NCBI GenBank assembly: GCA_030740765.1
Contig: JASLWR010000008.1
Coordinates: forward strand, 1 to 64,000
Length of the DNA stretch: 64,000 nt
Reading direction: 5' to 3'
Origin: Thermoplasmatota archaeon
GTDB taxonomy: Archaea; Thermoplasmatota; Penumbrarchaeia; JASLWR01
The notes beneath the pieces were generated by a model that was not told the DNA's origin, made no database searches, and saw nothing but the letters and a program-made list of their open reading frames with translations. Made by a program: the position numbers and the translations under genes. Shown one piece after another: positions 29,422 through 39,200 of the stretch; positions within the stretch are counted from its first letter, which is position 1; every line of letters starts with the position of its first letter.

Positions 29422-31815
29422 ATGTCGCCATTGAAAAGGGAAACGCTCATCAATGGGGCGATCATCTTTCTGTCCGCTCTCGTTCTCCGAATTTTCCTTG
29501 CGGAAAGGATGCCGCTTGATTTTGATGAAGCTTGGTATCTGGCAAATAGCAGTCTGACCATGGATGGTCTGATTCCATACAAAGATTTCTTTGGTAGGTC
29601 TCCCCTCCTACTCTACATGATCGGCGGGATGATAAGGCTTACTACACATGATATATTCTTTGGGAGACTAGTATCTGTCCTTTCCTCGTCCATATCCGCC
29701 GTGCTTATTTTTTCCATCGCAAAAAAATATTTTTCAGGGAAAATCGCGATGATCAGCGGTCTTCTTTACGCACTCTCCCCATTCCCCGTAAGATATGGCT
29801 TTCTTGCGGTAACCGAACCGGTCAGTATCATGTTCGTTCTCATAGCCGTTCATTTCTTCCTCACGGGATTTAACAATGATAAAAAAAAATGGTTTTTACT
29901 TTCAGGAATCTTGCTTTCGATGGCCGTTCTGGTCCGGCGGTCTTCCGCCATTTACGCCATTGCGCTTCCCATTTTCTGTTTTATTTATTATTTCGTTTTG
30001 AGAATCCGAAAAAAAAAATCCGCCCGAAAACTCACGTCACGGCTTTTCGCCAACACAATAATTTTCGGTGCTGGCTTCTCGATTGTTTTTTTGGGTTTAC
30101 TGTTCTTCCTTGTAAACGAAGCAAACCTTAATATTGTCATCTCAATGTACAACGTCAACGAACTGTGGAAATACGTGGACCAGGAAAAAACTATCATATG
30201 GAACTTAAAAGAACTGGCATACAAGATGTGGTATCTGGCAATTTTTATTGTTATATTCGTATCGGCGGCCATGAAACGATTTCTAAAACCATACTATTAT
30301 CGCTTATTCATATCATTGACCGCCACTATCTCGATATTCCTTATGCATTCAGCGCTCCCGGTGGATGAGCTTGAGGGCTTTATATCACGCTCAACGGGCG
30401 GTTTTATTGCCACATCTGCCTACGTGCTGGCCGTTTTTGGCATTATTTTCATTTTATCCAGACCCTGGGTTACATTGTCGCAAACAAAATCGAATCAGGC
30501 CCTTATCATCAAACGGTTGCTTCCGTTATCACTTCCCTTAGCTGTTGCTGCTTTGATTCCCGGTTTGGAGCTGTCGAATATATTTATTGAATGGGCCATG
30601 AAGGCGTACGTGCTGACCGTCATTCTGCTTTTACTTTTAAATCTTGGGAAAAACGTCGTAAAAAAATATGATCCGAGTACAGGAAAACTCTATTATTCCA
30701 TCATATTCATTCTCTATATCATTTACTTGGCCGTGATATCCAAGCAAGTATATAGTGATCGTACGTTAAAAATCCTACTTGCAGGTGTGCTTGCAGCCGC
30801 CCTTATAATGTCCGTTAAAATTCTCGGTATGTGGAAAATAAAGATTGTGGAGACGCATATTCCCAAGCTGTTGGGTGGAAAAAAGATAGGGGGCTTCGTC
30901 CTTTTTCTAGGTGTGATAATGAGTATATCATGCCCCATCATTATTTCACTGGTATATGATAGTGTCAATACTTCAAATATGGTATTTCTCGGTCTCATGC
31001 TTTTTACAGCATATCTCGTTGCCTGGATCATTAGCGCTGATATATATCGGTTGGACGCATCCGAAATGAAAGGTTGGACACATCAATGGCCCATGAAGTA
31101 CAATTATGCAATCCCACTATTTTTGATCATCGTTCCCTTACTGTTCTATTTCCTTCGATCTTGGTGGATGCCGATATATTTCTTCGAGCTCGCACCGGGT
31201 CTCTGCATCATATCGGCCATAGTTCTGGTGGGCTTGTTTAACTCAGATAAAAGTAAGAGGTACACCATCAGGGGCAATGAAAAATCGATCCTAAAAGGTA
31301 AAACAGTCGCATGGAAAACATCAATCCATAGCTTGCTTAAACGTCCCCTTGTACCGGTTCTCATCGTGATCATATTCGTATTGCCGGTTTATATGTACGC
31401 AGCGGATCCATACAACGTCTATCTGGGTCGAGAGGAACAACACCCTTCGTTGACGAAAATAAGAAATATTTCCAGCTACATTGAAGAAAATTCCGGGGAT
31501 AACGATGAGATATTCGCATGGCCAATTTACGCCTTCCAATCGAACAGGCATGTTATATTCAACATCACACATCCGCTGCTGTACCAGGAATATGTGGGCG
31601 AGAACGAATACGGATTAAATGAGTTCAACTATCCTACCGTCCCTGAGATAATTGAGTATATGGATGAAAATAATATAAAGATAGTAGTTGTGGACCAGAA
31701 CATCAAAGACGTTTTTTTTACAGAAAGGGACTATTTCAGGGAATATATATATACCCGGTACAATTTGGTCCGATATTACGAGACTGTGGAAGTATTGATA
31801 CGGTCAGCCCAATAG
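29422..31815 (+). CDS. Polytopic membrane glycosyltransferase (PMT/GT39-like)
   Basis: 797 aa, many TM helices; N-terminal FDEAWYLANSSLTMDGLIPYKDFFGRSPLLLYMIG typical of the family. Confidence 0.75.
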   Translation: MSPLKRETLINGAIIFLSALVLRIFLAERMPLDFDEAWYLANSSLTMDGLIPYKDFFGRSPLLLYMIGGMIRLTTHDIFFGRLVSVLSSSISAVLIFSIAKKYFSGKIAMISGLLYALSPFPVRYGFLAVTEPVSIMFVLIAVHFFLTGFNNDKKKWFLLSGILLSMAVLVRRSSAIYAIALPIFCFIYYFVLRIRKKKSARKLTSRLFANTIIFGAGFSIVFLGLLFFLVNEANLNIVISMYNVNELWKYVDQEKTIIWNLKELAYKMWYLAIFIVIFVSAAMKRFLKPYYYRLFISLTATISIFLMHSALPVDELEGFISRSTGGFIATSAYVLAVFGIIFILSRPWVTLSQTKSNQALIIKRLLPLSLPLAVAALIPGLELSNIFIEWAMKAYVLTVILLLLLNLGKNVVKKYDPSTGKLYYSIIFILYIIYLAVISKQVYSDRTLKILLAGVLAAALIMSVKILGMWKIKIVETHIPKLLGGKKIGGFVLFLGVIMSISCPIIISLVYDSVNTSNMVFLGLMLFTAYLVAWIISADIYRLDASEMKGWTHQWPMKYNYAIPLFLIIVPLLFYFLRSWWMPIYFFELAPGLCIISAIVLVGLFNSDKSKRYTIRGNEKSILKGKTVAWKTSIHSLLKRPLVPVLIVIIFVLPVYMYAADPYNVYLGREEQHPSLTKIRNISSYIEENSGDNDEIFAWPIYAFQSNRHVIFNITHPLLYQEYVGENEYGLNEFNYPTVPEIIEYMDENNIKIVVVDQNIKDVFFTERDYFREYIYTRYNLVRYYETVEVLIRSAQ

Positions 31816-31866
31816 CATATCTTTGACCCCGCTGCGTCCCTGCTTCGAAAAGTATAAAAAGAAAAA

Positions 31867-33093
31867 ATGTATAGACTTAGCATAGGTGCTACCATGTCAG
31901 AAATATCCCCCAAGGCGGAATCGTTGAAGAAGCTCGGTGATGAAACATTTATGAAAAAGGATTACCCCGCTGCCATTAAGTATTATCTGGGAGCAGTATC
32001 TACCTTCCCTCAATTTGATAAAGCGTGGAACAACATGGGATTGGCGTACCGGGAAATCGATAATCTGAACTTTGCACTAAAATGCTTCAAACGCGCCATG
32101 CAGATAAACGAGGACAATGACTCTGCGAAGGCGAACATCGAAGCCCTTGAGAAAGAGATTCAGGACAATCTCTTTGGTGTCAAACGAAAGAAATCGGTGG
32201 TACAAAAGTACGGCCAGGCGAGACCCCCGGAAGAATCCCCACAGGAAAAGAAGGCAGCGCCACCGGCTGAAAAAAGTACCAAGGAAGATAAAACTGTTCA
32301 TGAAGAGCCCACCATGCTTCCTTTCATGCAAGCTCATAAGGAAGAGAAGGGGGAGGAGGAAGAGGTGGAGAAGGATACGGCCCCACCGCCTCCACCTGTA
32401 GAGGAAGAGATCTTGGAACCACCCGAAGAACCCATAGTAGAGCCGGTCCGCAGAGAGAGGATTGTCATAGAAAATCGAACGGGTCCCCTGGGTCTTCGCA
32501 CCATAAGCGTGGCAAAGACCGTACCCTACGAGGCGGACGATATGGTGGTGGAGGAAAAAACGGGAGATTACGTGTGCTCGGAGTGCGGAACATCCCTCGA
32601 TACAGAGGATACGGTTTGCCAGTCCTGCGCCCAGAAGTTGGAGAACGAGATAGAGGCAGGGGATCTGGAGGGAAAATACGAGGAATGCGAGGAGATATCC
32701 GATAATCTCGGTTTGCGGGTTCAGGCGCTGCATGAATTCTCCGAGGTGGACGAGGACGAGAGGGCAATCTTCAAGATATATCGCGTTGATAAATTCCTTT
32801 CCCAGGCCGACTGGGAGATCAGCTCGGGCAAGTTCGACAAAGCTCTGAGAACTTTCGGGGCCGCTGAAAAGATGATCGAGACGCTTTCCGAAAAATATCT
32901 ATACCCAAAAGCCGGGAAAATCTATTCTTCCATCCGAAGTAAGCTTCTGGAGCGTGACGATTACGAGGAACATCTCAGCCTTCTAGCTAAACCCCTTTTC
33001 CAGGCAGAGAGGGCTTTGGAGAAGAACAGGGACAGTGAGGCGATCTCTTTTGCCCTTAGGATCAAAGAGTACCTGGACAATATGGAAGATTGA
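31867..33093 (+). CDS. TPR protein with acidic/proline-rich linker, zinc ribbon and C-terminal helical domain
   Basis: YPAAIKYYLGAVSTFPQFDKAWNNMGLAYREIDNLNFALKCFKRAMQI (TPR); CSECGTSLDTEDTVCQSCAQKL. The start may be the downstream MSEISPKAESLKK. Confidence 0.75.
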   Translation: MYRLSIGATMSEISPKAESLKKLGDETFMKKDYPAAIKYYLGAVSTFPQFDKAWNNMGLAYREIDNLNFALKCFKRAMQINEDNDSAKANIEALEKEIQDNLFGVKRKKSVVQKYGQARPPEESPQEKKAAPPAEKSTKEDKTVHEEPTMLPFMQAHKEEKGEEEEVEKDTAPPPPPVEEEILEPPEEPIVEPVRRERIVIENRTGPLGLRTISVAKTVPYEADDMVVEEKTGDYVCSECGTSLDTEDTVCQSCAQKLENEIEAGDLEGKYEECEEISDNLGLRVQALHEFSEVDEDERAIFKIYRVDKFLSQADWEISSGKFDKALRTFGAAEKMIETLSEKYLYPKAGKIYSSIRSKLLERDDYEEHLSLLAKPLFQAERALEKNRDSEAISFALRIKEYLDNMED

Positions 33094-33142
33094 AGGTACT
33101 ACAAAGTATCTCGGCTTCAAACATAATCCAGCGGGAAATATC

Positions 33143-33150
33143 TTTAAATA
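33143..33150 (+). promoter_or_regulatory. Probable TATA box of the tRNA gene
   Basis: TTTAAATA ~31-38 nt upstream of the mature tRNA start. Confidence 0.5.
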
Positions 33151-33180
33151 TAAAATAACCAATAGCGCCGGACCGATAAT

Positions 33181-33276
33181 GCAGGTGTGATCTAGCCTGG
33201 TTAGGATTTGGGCCTTCCACGGTATAGCAAATACCGGAGAAAGCCTACTGCTCGGGTTCAAATCCCGACACCTGCA
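33181..33276 (+). tRNA. tRNA-Gly(TCC) with a 22-nt intron (33220-33241)
   Basis: Acceptor GCAGGTG/CACCTGC, D-stem ATCT/GGAT, anticodon stem TGGGC/GCCTA with loop CTTCCA|A, T-arm TCGGG-TTCAAAT-CCCGA. The intron CGGTATAGCAAATACCGGAGAA has stem CGGTAT/ATACCG and sits at canonical position 37/38. Confidence 0.92.
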
Positions 33277-33283
33277 TTTTTTT
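33277..33283 (+). terminator. T7 tract after the tRNA
   Basis: TTTTTTT directly after the discriminator base. Confidence 0.5.
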
Positions 33284-33545
33284 GACTGAAAGGAAAAAAA
33301 ATGAAGGGGTAGGCGGAACTTGTTTCCGCCGGAGCAGAGCGGGAACCTGCACTTTTTTTCGACTAGGGGGGGAAAAAAAGTGGAGGGGCAGCAGAGCCAG
33401 TATGGGTCTGCGTGCACCTGCATCTTTTTCTTTCAAAGGTATTGCGGAATCTACCAAGTAACACCCAGGTAGGCCAGGTGTACCATAGAGTACACCAAGA
33501 TATAATGGGCGCCTGAAAGGGTCTGCGAGCACCTGCATTTTTTAA
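33277..33545. repeat. Post-tRNA degenerate repeat region with recurring ACCTGCA + T-tract
   Basis: ACCTGCA at 33345, 33416 and 33531 (plus the tRNA 3' end at 33270), each followed by a T-rich tract; GGGTCTGCG[TA]GCACCTGCAT present twice; hairpins GGCGGAA/TTCCGCC and GGTGTAC/GTACACC. Confidence 0.6.
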
Positions 33546-33553
33546 ACAAAAAA

Positions 33554-33739
33554 TTATTCCTTCGAAATCAAATCCCACGCGACGTTGATCTCCTGCATGA
33601 GAAAGGTCGCTTTATCCTTGTCGCTCTGCCACCTATCAGGATGATAGTTCTTGATTATTATCCTGCGGGCTTTCTTGATATGTTCGGGGGTGGAATCCGA
33701 CTTCAATTTAATTTGAAAATTCTTTTTTCCGAGGAGCAT
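33554..33739 (-). CDS. Small J-domain-like protein
   Basis: STPEHIKKARRIIIKNYHPDRWQSDKDKATFLMQEINVAWDLIS contains the HPD motif between helices II and III. Confidence 0.7.
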   Translation of the reverse strand: MLLGKKNFQIKLKSDSTPEHIKKARRIIIKNYHPDRWQSDKDKATFLMQEINVAWDLISKE

Positions 33740-33859
33740 ATTGTAAAGACTGATGCTATTAACATAAACTCGTTAGTACTTAAATCTACGCACCCGGATA
33801 TTCACCACTGATACAAGAATACACATTAAGGACCTTTTCAGCCCGTAGTTGGTCGCGAG

Positions 33860-36148
33860 CTAATTTTTTATTTTACCACGGACCAGTATCACGAACACAA
33901 GAACGAAAAGAAGAATCACGCCAAAGAAACTTCCTTCCGGTCTATTATCATCTTCGTCAATATACACCGTAGTATTATAGATAGTCTCATCAAAACTGAT
34001 CTTTGAATCTTTAAAGGTCACGAGGTCAAATCCACCAACAACGTTGATCTTGGTATCGGAAATATGAATGGGCTTTTCTGACAATACACCAATACCTATA
34101 CCGTCCTTGCCGCCGATTTGGTTATCCGCTATTTGCACTGTGCTGTCGATACCGGCAAGTATGGAAAAAGTGTTGTTCCCCATACGATTTTTCTCGATTC
34201 TGCAAATACTATTCTCGACATAGAGTGCCCAGTTCCGCTGCAGAAGATAAGTAGCGGTAAGCGCACCTGAATTACTCGTAAGGTCGAGACATCCCTCGAT
34301 TATATTATCGGAAATGCTGACGGAGGTCTGTTTGACCAATATCCCGTATTTTCCCATTCCAATGAGATGATTCGAATTGATATTCACACGATTATCTATG
34401 GCACGGTATATGAGTAAACCAGTCGAGACCACATTCCGCAGGGTATTACCATATATATTTGCCTTTGTTCCCTCACCAATATAGAGAACATTTTCGCAAT
34501 CTGAGAACATGGAACCGGTTACTGACATCCTGCCTCCCATGACCTTTATCGCCCACCCGGAAATGTTGTTCATCTCGATCCCGTGAATCACAATTGGACG
34601 GGTTTCCAACAATTCGGATACATTTGGTAAAATATTTGGGTTTGTATCCAGTTGTATCACCCCCATACCGGACACAGAGATATTATCAAATCTGCATGAA
34701 ACGATGGCAGCAGTACCCTGGGATAGCTCTACAGGTGCACATGCGAAATCTGCGAATTTAGAATCCAGTAATTTTATATAAGCTCCCACATCAAGCGAGC
34801 TTATCCCCGAAAGAGCATTCTTACCGAAAAAATTACACTCTATCATTATGGGACGGGAGCATCCCTTGACAACTACTTGCCGTGTACCGCCATTAACATT
34901 CACTCTCGAAAAAAGCGGTTCGGAATTCAGTATAAAAATACCCCAGTCCCCGCCATTGGAAATAGAAATATTATCGTAGACACCCCCCGTTTTCAGAGCG
35001 GACTCTATGAAAACCGATGGTTCCATATCTGAAAACGAATTAGCATTCAACTCAACCCTGATCACATTCAAACCCTCAGAAAAACCTTCCTTGAGGGCCA
35101 AATGATGCTCATTAGGCAGCATATTGGGAACTTGGGGTATGTCTTCCCCACCGGTTTGGTTTCCCCTCATAAGAATATCCTTGTATCGATGATAGAACCC
35201 CGACCCTTCCAGAACCTGAAAAAAATTTAAATTTTCTCCAAATCCACCTCCATATGAAGTACCGGATATAATTTGGGGCTGTGAAGCGCTCTGTATAATA
35301 CCATTCACCCAAACTTTTATTCTCAGTGCGCTTTCAATAGGTCGGTCATAGGAGAGTACCAGACGAAGACCGCCCACAGAAAGATGATCGTATGCCGAGA
35401 GATGAAAACGGCTTTCAAGTAACACACTTCCGGGATCACTATCATACAAATTTTTAAAATCGGAAATAAGAGAATTAAATGATTCCGAACCTAAACGTTG
35501 AGCTGGGTAGCTCAGAGACCCTTCGGCACTCGAGATATTTACTAGCCATTGGGTTGTGTCATCATTGTTATTTGTTCGGGAGATCTCATCTGCCCGTAGT
35601 CCAATACCGTTCACCACATTGTCAAGTATGATGTTTCTCACCAAAGGTTTAGAGTTGCCTGAAACAATTAATCCGTTCTGTGCATCACTTATTGATAGGT
35701 TTTCCAGAATCGGCGAGCTGTTATTGCAGATGAGGGTCCTTGTGCCACCGGATATTTTGGCATTACTGATATGGGCAAAACCACCTTCTTCGATCAGTAT
35801 GCTTTCCCACGAATAAAGTGGATCGCTCCGTTGGAAGATCACCGGGTCGTTCTTTTCACCTTCCACCAAGAGCCTACCAATAATTGTCAACCGAACGTCC
35901 TTACCCAACGATACCACGGTCCCGGCAGATATCGAAAGCGTTTCTCCGGCATCGACAAGTCGGTCCTCGTCCATCAACAATATATTTTTGTTTGAATTGC
36001 TTTCACGAGCACCGGGTAGATCAGGTGACTGATTCGCAGGTAGCGAAGTGTAGACGTGACTGCCTCCACTGTGTAGCATAATAATAAAAATGATAAGAAA
36101 AATCAATAAATATGAAATCCTTTTTTCCATCATATCCAACCAATCCAT
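33860..36148 (-). CDS. Right-handed beta-helix (NosD/pectate-lyase-like) surface protein with C-terminal TM
   Basis: Signal peptide; repeated short N/G-rich strands (GTRTLICNNSSPILENLSISDAQNGLIVSGNSKPLVRNIILDNVVNGIGL; NNRVNINSNHLIGMGKYGILVKQTSVSISDNIIEGC); C-terminal SFFGVILLFVLVFVILVRGK. Confidence 0.8.
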   Translation of the reverse strand: MDWLDMMEKRISYLLIFLIIFIIMLHSGGSHVYTSLPANQSPDLPGARESNSNKNILLMDEDRLVDAGETLSISAGTVVSLGKDVRLTIIGRLLVEGEKNDPVIFQRSDPLYSWESILIEEGGFAHISNAKISGGTRTLICNNSSPILENLSISDAQNGLIVSGNSKPLVRNIILDNVVNGIGLRADEISRTNNNDDTTQWLVNISSAEGSLSYPAQRLGSESFNSLISDFKNLYDSDPGSVLLESRFHLSAYDHLSVGGLRLVLSYDRPIESALRIKVWVNGIIQSASQPQIISGTSYGGGFGENLNFFQVLEGSGFYHRYKDILMRGNQTGGEDIPQVPNMLPNEHHLALKEGFSEGLNVIRVELNANSFSDMEPSVFIESALKTGGVYDNISISNGGDWGIFILNSEPLFSRVNVNGGTRQVVVKGCSRPIMIECNFFGKNALSGISSLDVGAYIKLLDSKFADFACAPVELSQGTAAIVSCRFDNISVSGMGVIQLDTNPNILPNVSELLETRPIVIHGIEMNNISGWAIKVMGGRMSVTGSMFSDCENVLYIGEGTKANIYGNTLRNVVSTGLLIYRAIDNRVNINSNHLIGMGKYGILVKQTSVSISDNIIEGCLDLTSNSGALTATYLLQRNWALYVENSICRIEKNRMGNNTFSILAGIDSTVQIADNQIGGKDGIGIGVLSEKPIHISDTKINVVGGFDLVTFKDSKISFDETIYNTTVYIDEDDNRPEGSFFGVILLFVLVFVILVRGKIKN

Positions 36149-36288
36149 TCTCTATTACTAAAATCTTTATGAGATTATCGCCAAGTTTAAAAGGAATCGG
36201 CTTCCAAGAACAAAAATGAGTAAAAGAGATAAATAAAATAGGCACAATGAACTTAAGCTGATTTGGTAAAGCAAAAGGTACGGTAAAA

Positions 36289-39200
36289 ATGCTGAAGTGG
36301 ATAATTATTTTCTTGCTGCTGTCTCTCACCGGGACAGTCTTGGTCGTTCTCACCCCTGGTGGGAGCAGCGCCGAGGCGACCCGGAGTTCGTACGGAGTGG
36401 TCCTGAAGGTTATCGATCAGCCTTATTTTCCAAACGATGGAAAATGGACGGGGTTTTTGAACATAACAGTGACAAATACCTGCCCCGACAAATCCGATAC
36501 CTTCAGATTGGAGGCCACCCAAAAACCAGCAGGTTGGGATGTCATCGTCCTCGAACCGACCATCGATGTGGGTACCAGCCCTCCTACCGGACCGGAAAAG
36601 AGCACGACACTGCTGATCAGTTGTCCGAAGATGGAAAAGCAAGGAACATATCGGATTGCCATAAAAGGGACGAGCCAGGGTGACCCTGCTCAATATCACA
36701 GCATATATATTGACGTTGAAGTAATGCTTGTTCCTTTCGTAAATGTGGAGGGACCCATTAACGTGGAGGAGACAGATATAGATCCGGCAAACGGAATACC
36801 CGACTACCTTGAGGGTGACCCCGGTGACTACGTAACCTATGATTTCCAGATACGAAATGTAGGCAACGGTGAAGAGGCTTATTTCATATCGCTGGATTCA
36901 CCCAACAACTGGTGGCACGAGATTCAGGGACCATCCTTCACCCAGACCCTGAGCATTAACCAGACTGCGATTAAAAGAGTGAAAGTGAAGATCCCCGGCA
37001 ACGCTGAAATGGGCGATACAGATGTCCTCAAATTCATTGCAACTTCACAGGTTGACCCGAAATTGCATCATCTGGCCACCGTGGAGACAAGGGTAAAACA
37101 GATATTCAGTTTAGGCCTTGAGGCCCCCCTCTATTCCACATTCTCTTATCCCCACTCGGAGGTGGAGCTTGATTTCAATATCACGAATAAAGGGAACGGA
37201 GCCGATGATACCGCAAGGATGGAAATGAAGTCGATCTCCCCCGATTGGATATGGGAGTTTGATCTATCCAATATCGGCCCAAATGGAATTCCAAGATACG
37301 GGAAAGCACGATGCGTTCTATCGCTTGTCATACCCAAAACCTCTCTCAACAGGACCTATTCACTCACCATCGAAACCTATACCTCCCTGAAAAATGTCCC
37401 TGACGATTCCCTGACTCTCAATATTACCATATTTCAGGAGTTCGATCTCAACCTCAACCTCAGCACAAATACAGCAAAGGTTTTTCCAGGTGAGGAGATA
37501 TCATATAATTTCACGGTGGAGAATCCTGGTAACGGTGATGATAATTATAGTATCCAACTGCTAAAAGAAGGGGAAATTAACGTAACGTCGTGGTGTGAAC
37601 TCGATACCAGCTATGTAGAACTGGGTAACGATTTTTCCCACGAGATATTTTTTAATGTTCGTATACCGGAACTGAGCAAGGCGGGCATCTACGTTATCAG
37701 CGTACAGGTCATCTCAAACGGAGCCCGGAAGATGCAGCTCGTGGTTACAGAAACCATCAGTTTTTCCTTTGAAGTAATGAAACAGTACTCTCTCGAGATG
37801 ACAAAGCGGAAGGGAGATGAGCTTCTTTCCATCAACTCGGATGAGATCGATCCTGAGAAACGATTGGATGTGTTCCATTTCAACGTAAGCAATCTTGGAA
37901 ACGCCCAGGATATTGTGCTTTTTACAATCGACTATCCCGATATTGGAGGATGGAGCCCCCCCGATTTTATGATCTCGCAGGTTATGCTCCAATACAGGGA
38001 AACCCGTGGAAACCTGATATTGACGGTCCGAGCTCCATTTGGTATCGCCATAGGGGAATATCATTTCACCGTACAGGTGAGATCCACCCGGGACCCGTCA
38101 GAAAATCCTGCATCGGATTCAATTGATTTCTCCGTTAAGATAGTTCGTTTCGACATTGACGTGGATAAGATAATCTCACTGGATTCCCGTCTGGTGGATT
38201 CATCCGTGAACGTTAGCGATAGTGAGATCCACAGCATAGAGCTGAAGATATGGGTAAGGAACGTGGGAAATCTCGATATAGATCGATTCAACGTTTCCCT
38301 GTTTATCAATAACGATAGGATCGCTCCCTACAGGACACGTGAAATATTCGATTTCAAATCCGGTATGAAAAAGGAACTGACATTCGATTTCAGTCCAGCC
38401 ACCTACAGCACTTATCTTATTATCTTCCTCCTAGATCCCGACGGGACTATCTCTGAGATGAACGAATCCAACAATAGGGTTACTCTCACATATATTCTTA
38501 TAGAGCCCAGTGGCGATTACTTGTTCAGTGTGGATTTGGCGCAATGTGGTGGAATGAGTCCGGGCCCCGTGAGTGACGAGTTGAAAAATTGTTTTTCCGA
38601 GAATAATATTAACCTTTCCACAGGTGCAGTAATAAGTTCTTTGGAAGAAAACGAATGGAAAGTAACTGATGGGCCGACGGAATATCTTTTATCTGTAAAG
38701 GGAGGTGAAGTGGTGATATACCGTTTCGAGAAGGGTGCTGAGAGAAATGATTCACCATTATTGTTGATCATAGAAATCCTTGGTGCGATCATGACACTGG
38801 TAATAATCGCAGTCATTGTTATCAGGATAAACAGGGCCCGCCGAAAGGATCCGTTATTGGACACTGGGTTAGTTGAGGGCGAGGAATACAAGTTCCGGGA
38901 GAGGGGAATAAAGCCCGAATTTGATGGTTTGGAATTGGATGATTTCTTCGAAGGTATGGAGGAAGAGGAGAGCAAAAAGGATCAGAAAAAGGAAGATACG
39001 ATAAAGGACAAAGGAACCGGTTATTACGTAACCAGCCAGGATCAGCCTGGGTCTGAAAAACCCGACCTTGGATTCACCATCTATAAACCCCCGGCTGAGC
39101 TTACTGAGACAGCGGACTCTCAAGAAGCGGATCATAAAGACTGGGAAGAATATGGTACAACTACAGATTCTTACGAGGCCGATGAAGGGGAGTGGGAAGA

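Noticed and set aside
32077-32733. 218-aa minus-strand ORF
   Set aside because: Antisense to the TPR/zinc-ribbon CDS; low-complexity shadow ORF.
32983-33578. Overlapping minus-strand ORFs containing GFEPEQ / RDLNPSS / KNAGARRPF
   Set aside because: Typical translations of antisense tRNA and its downstream repeats, not proteins.
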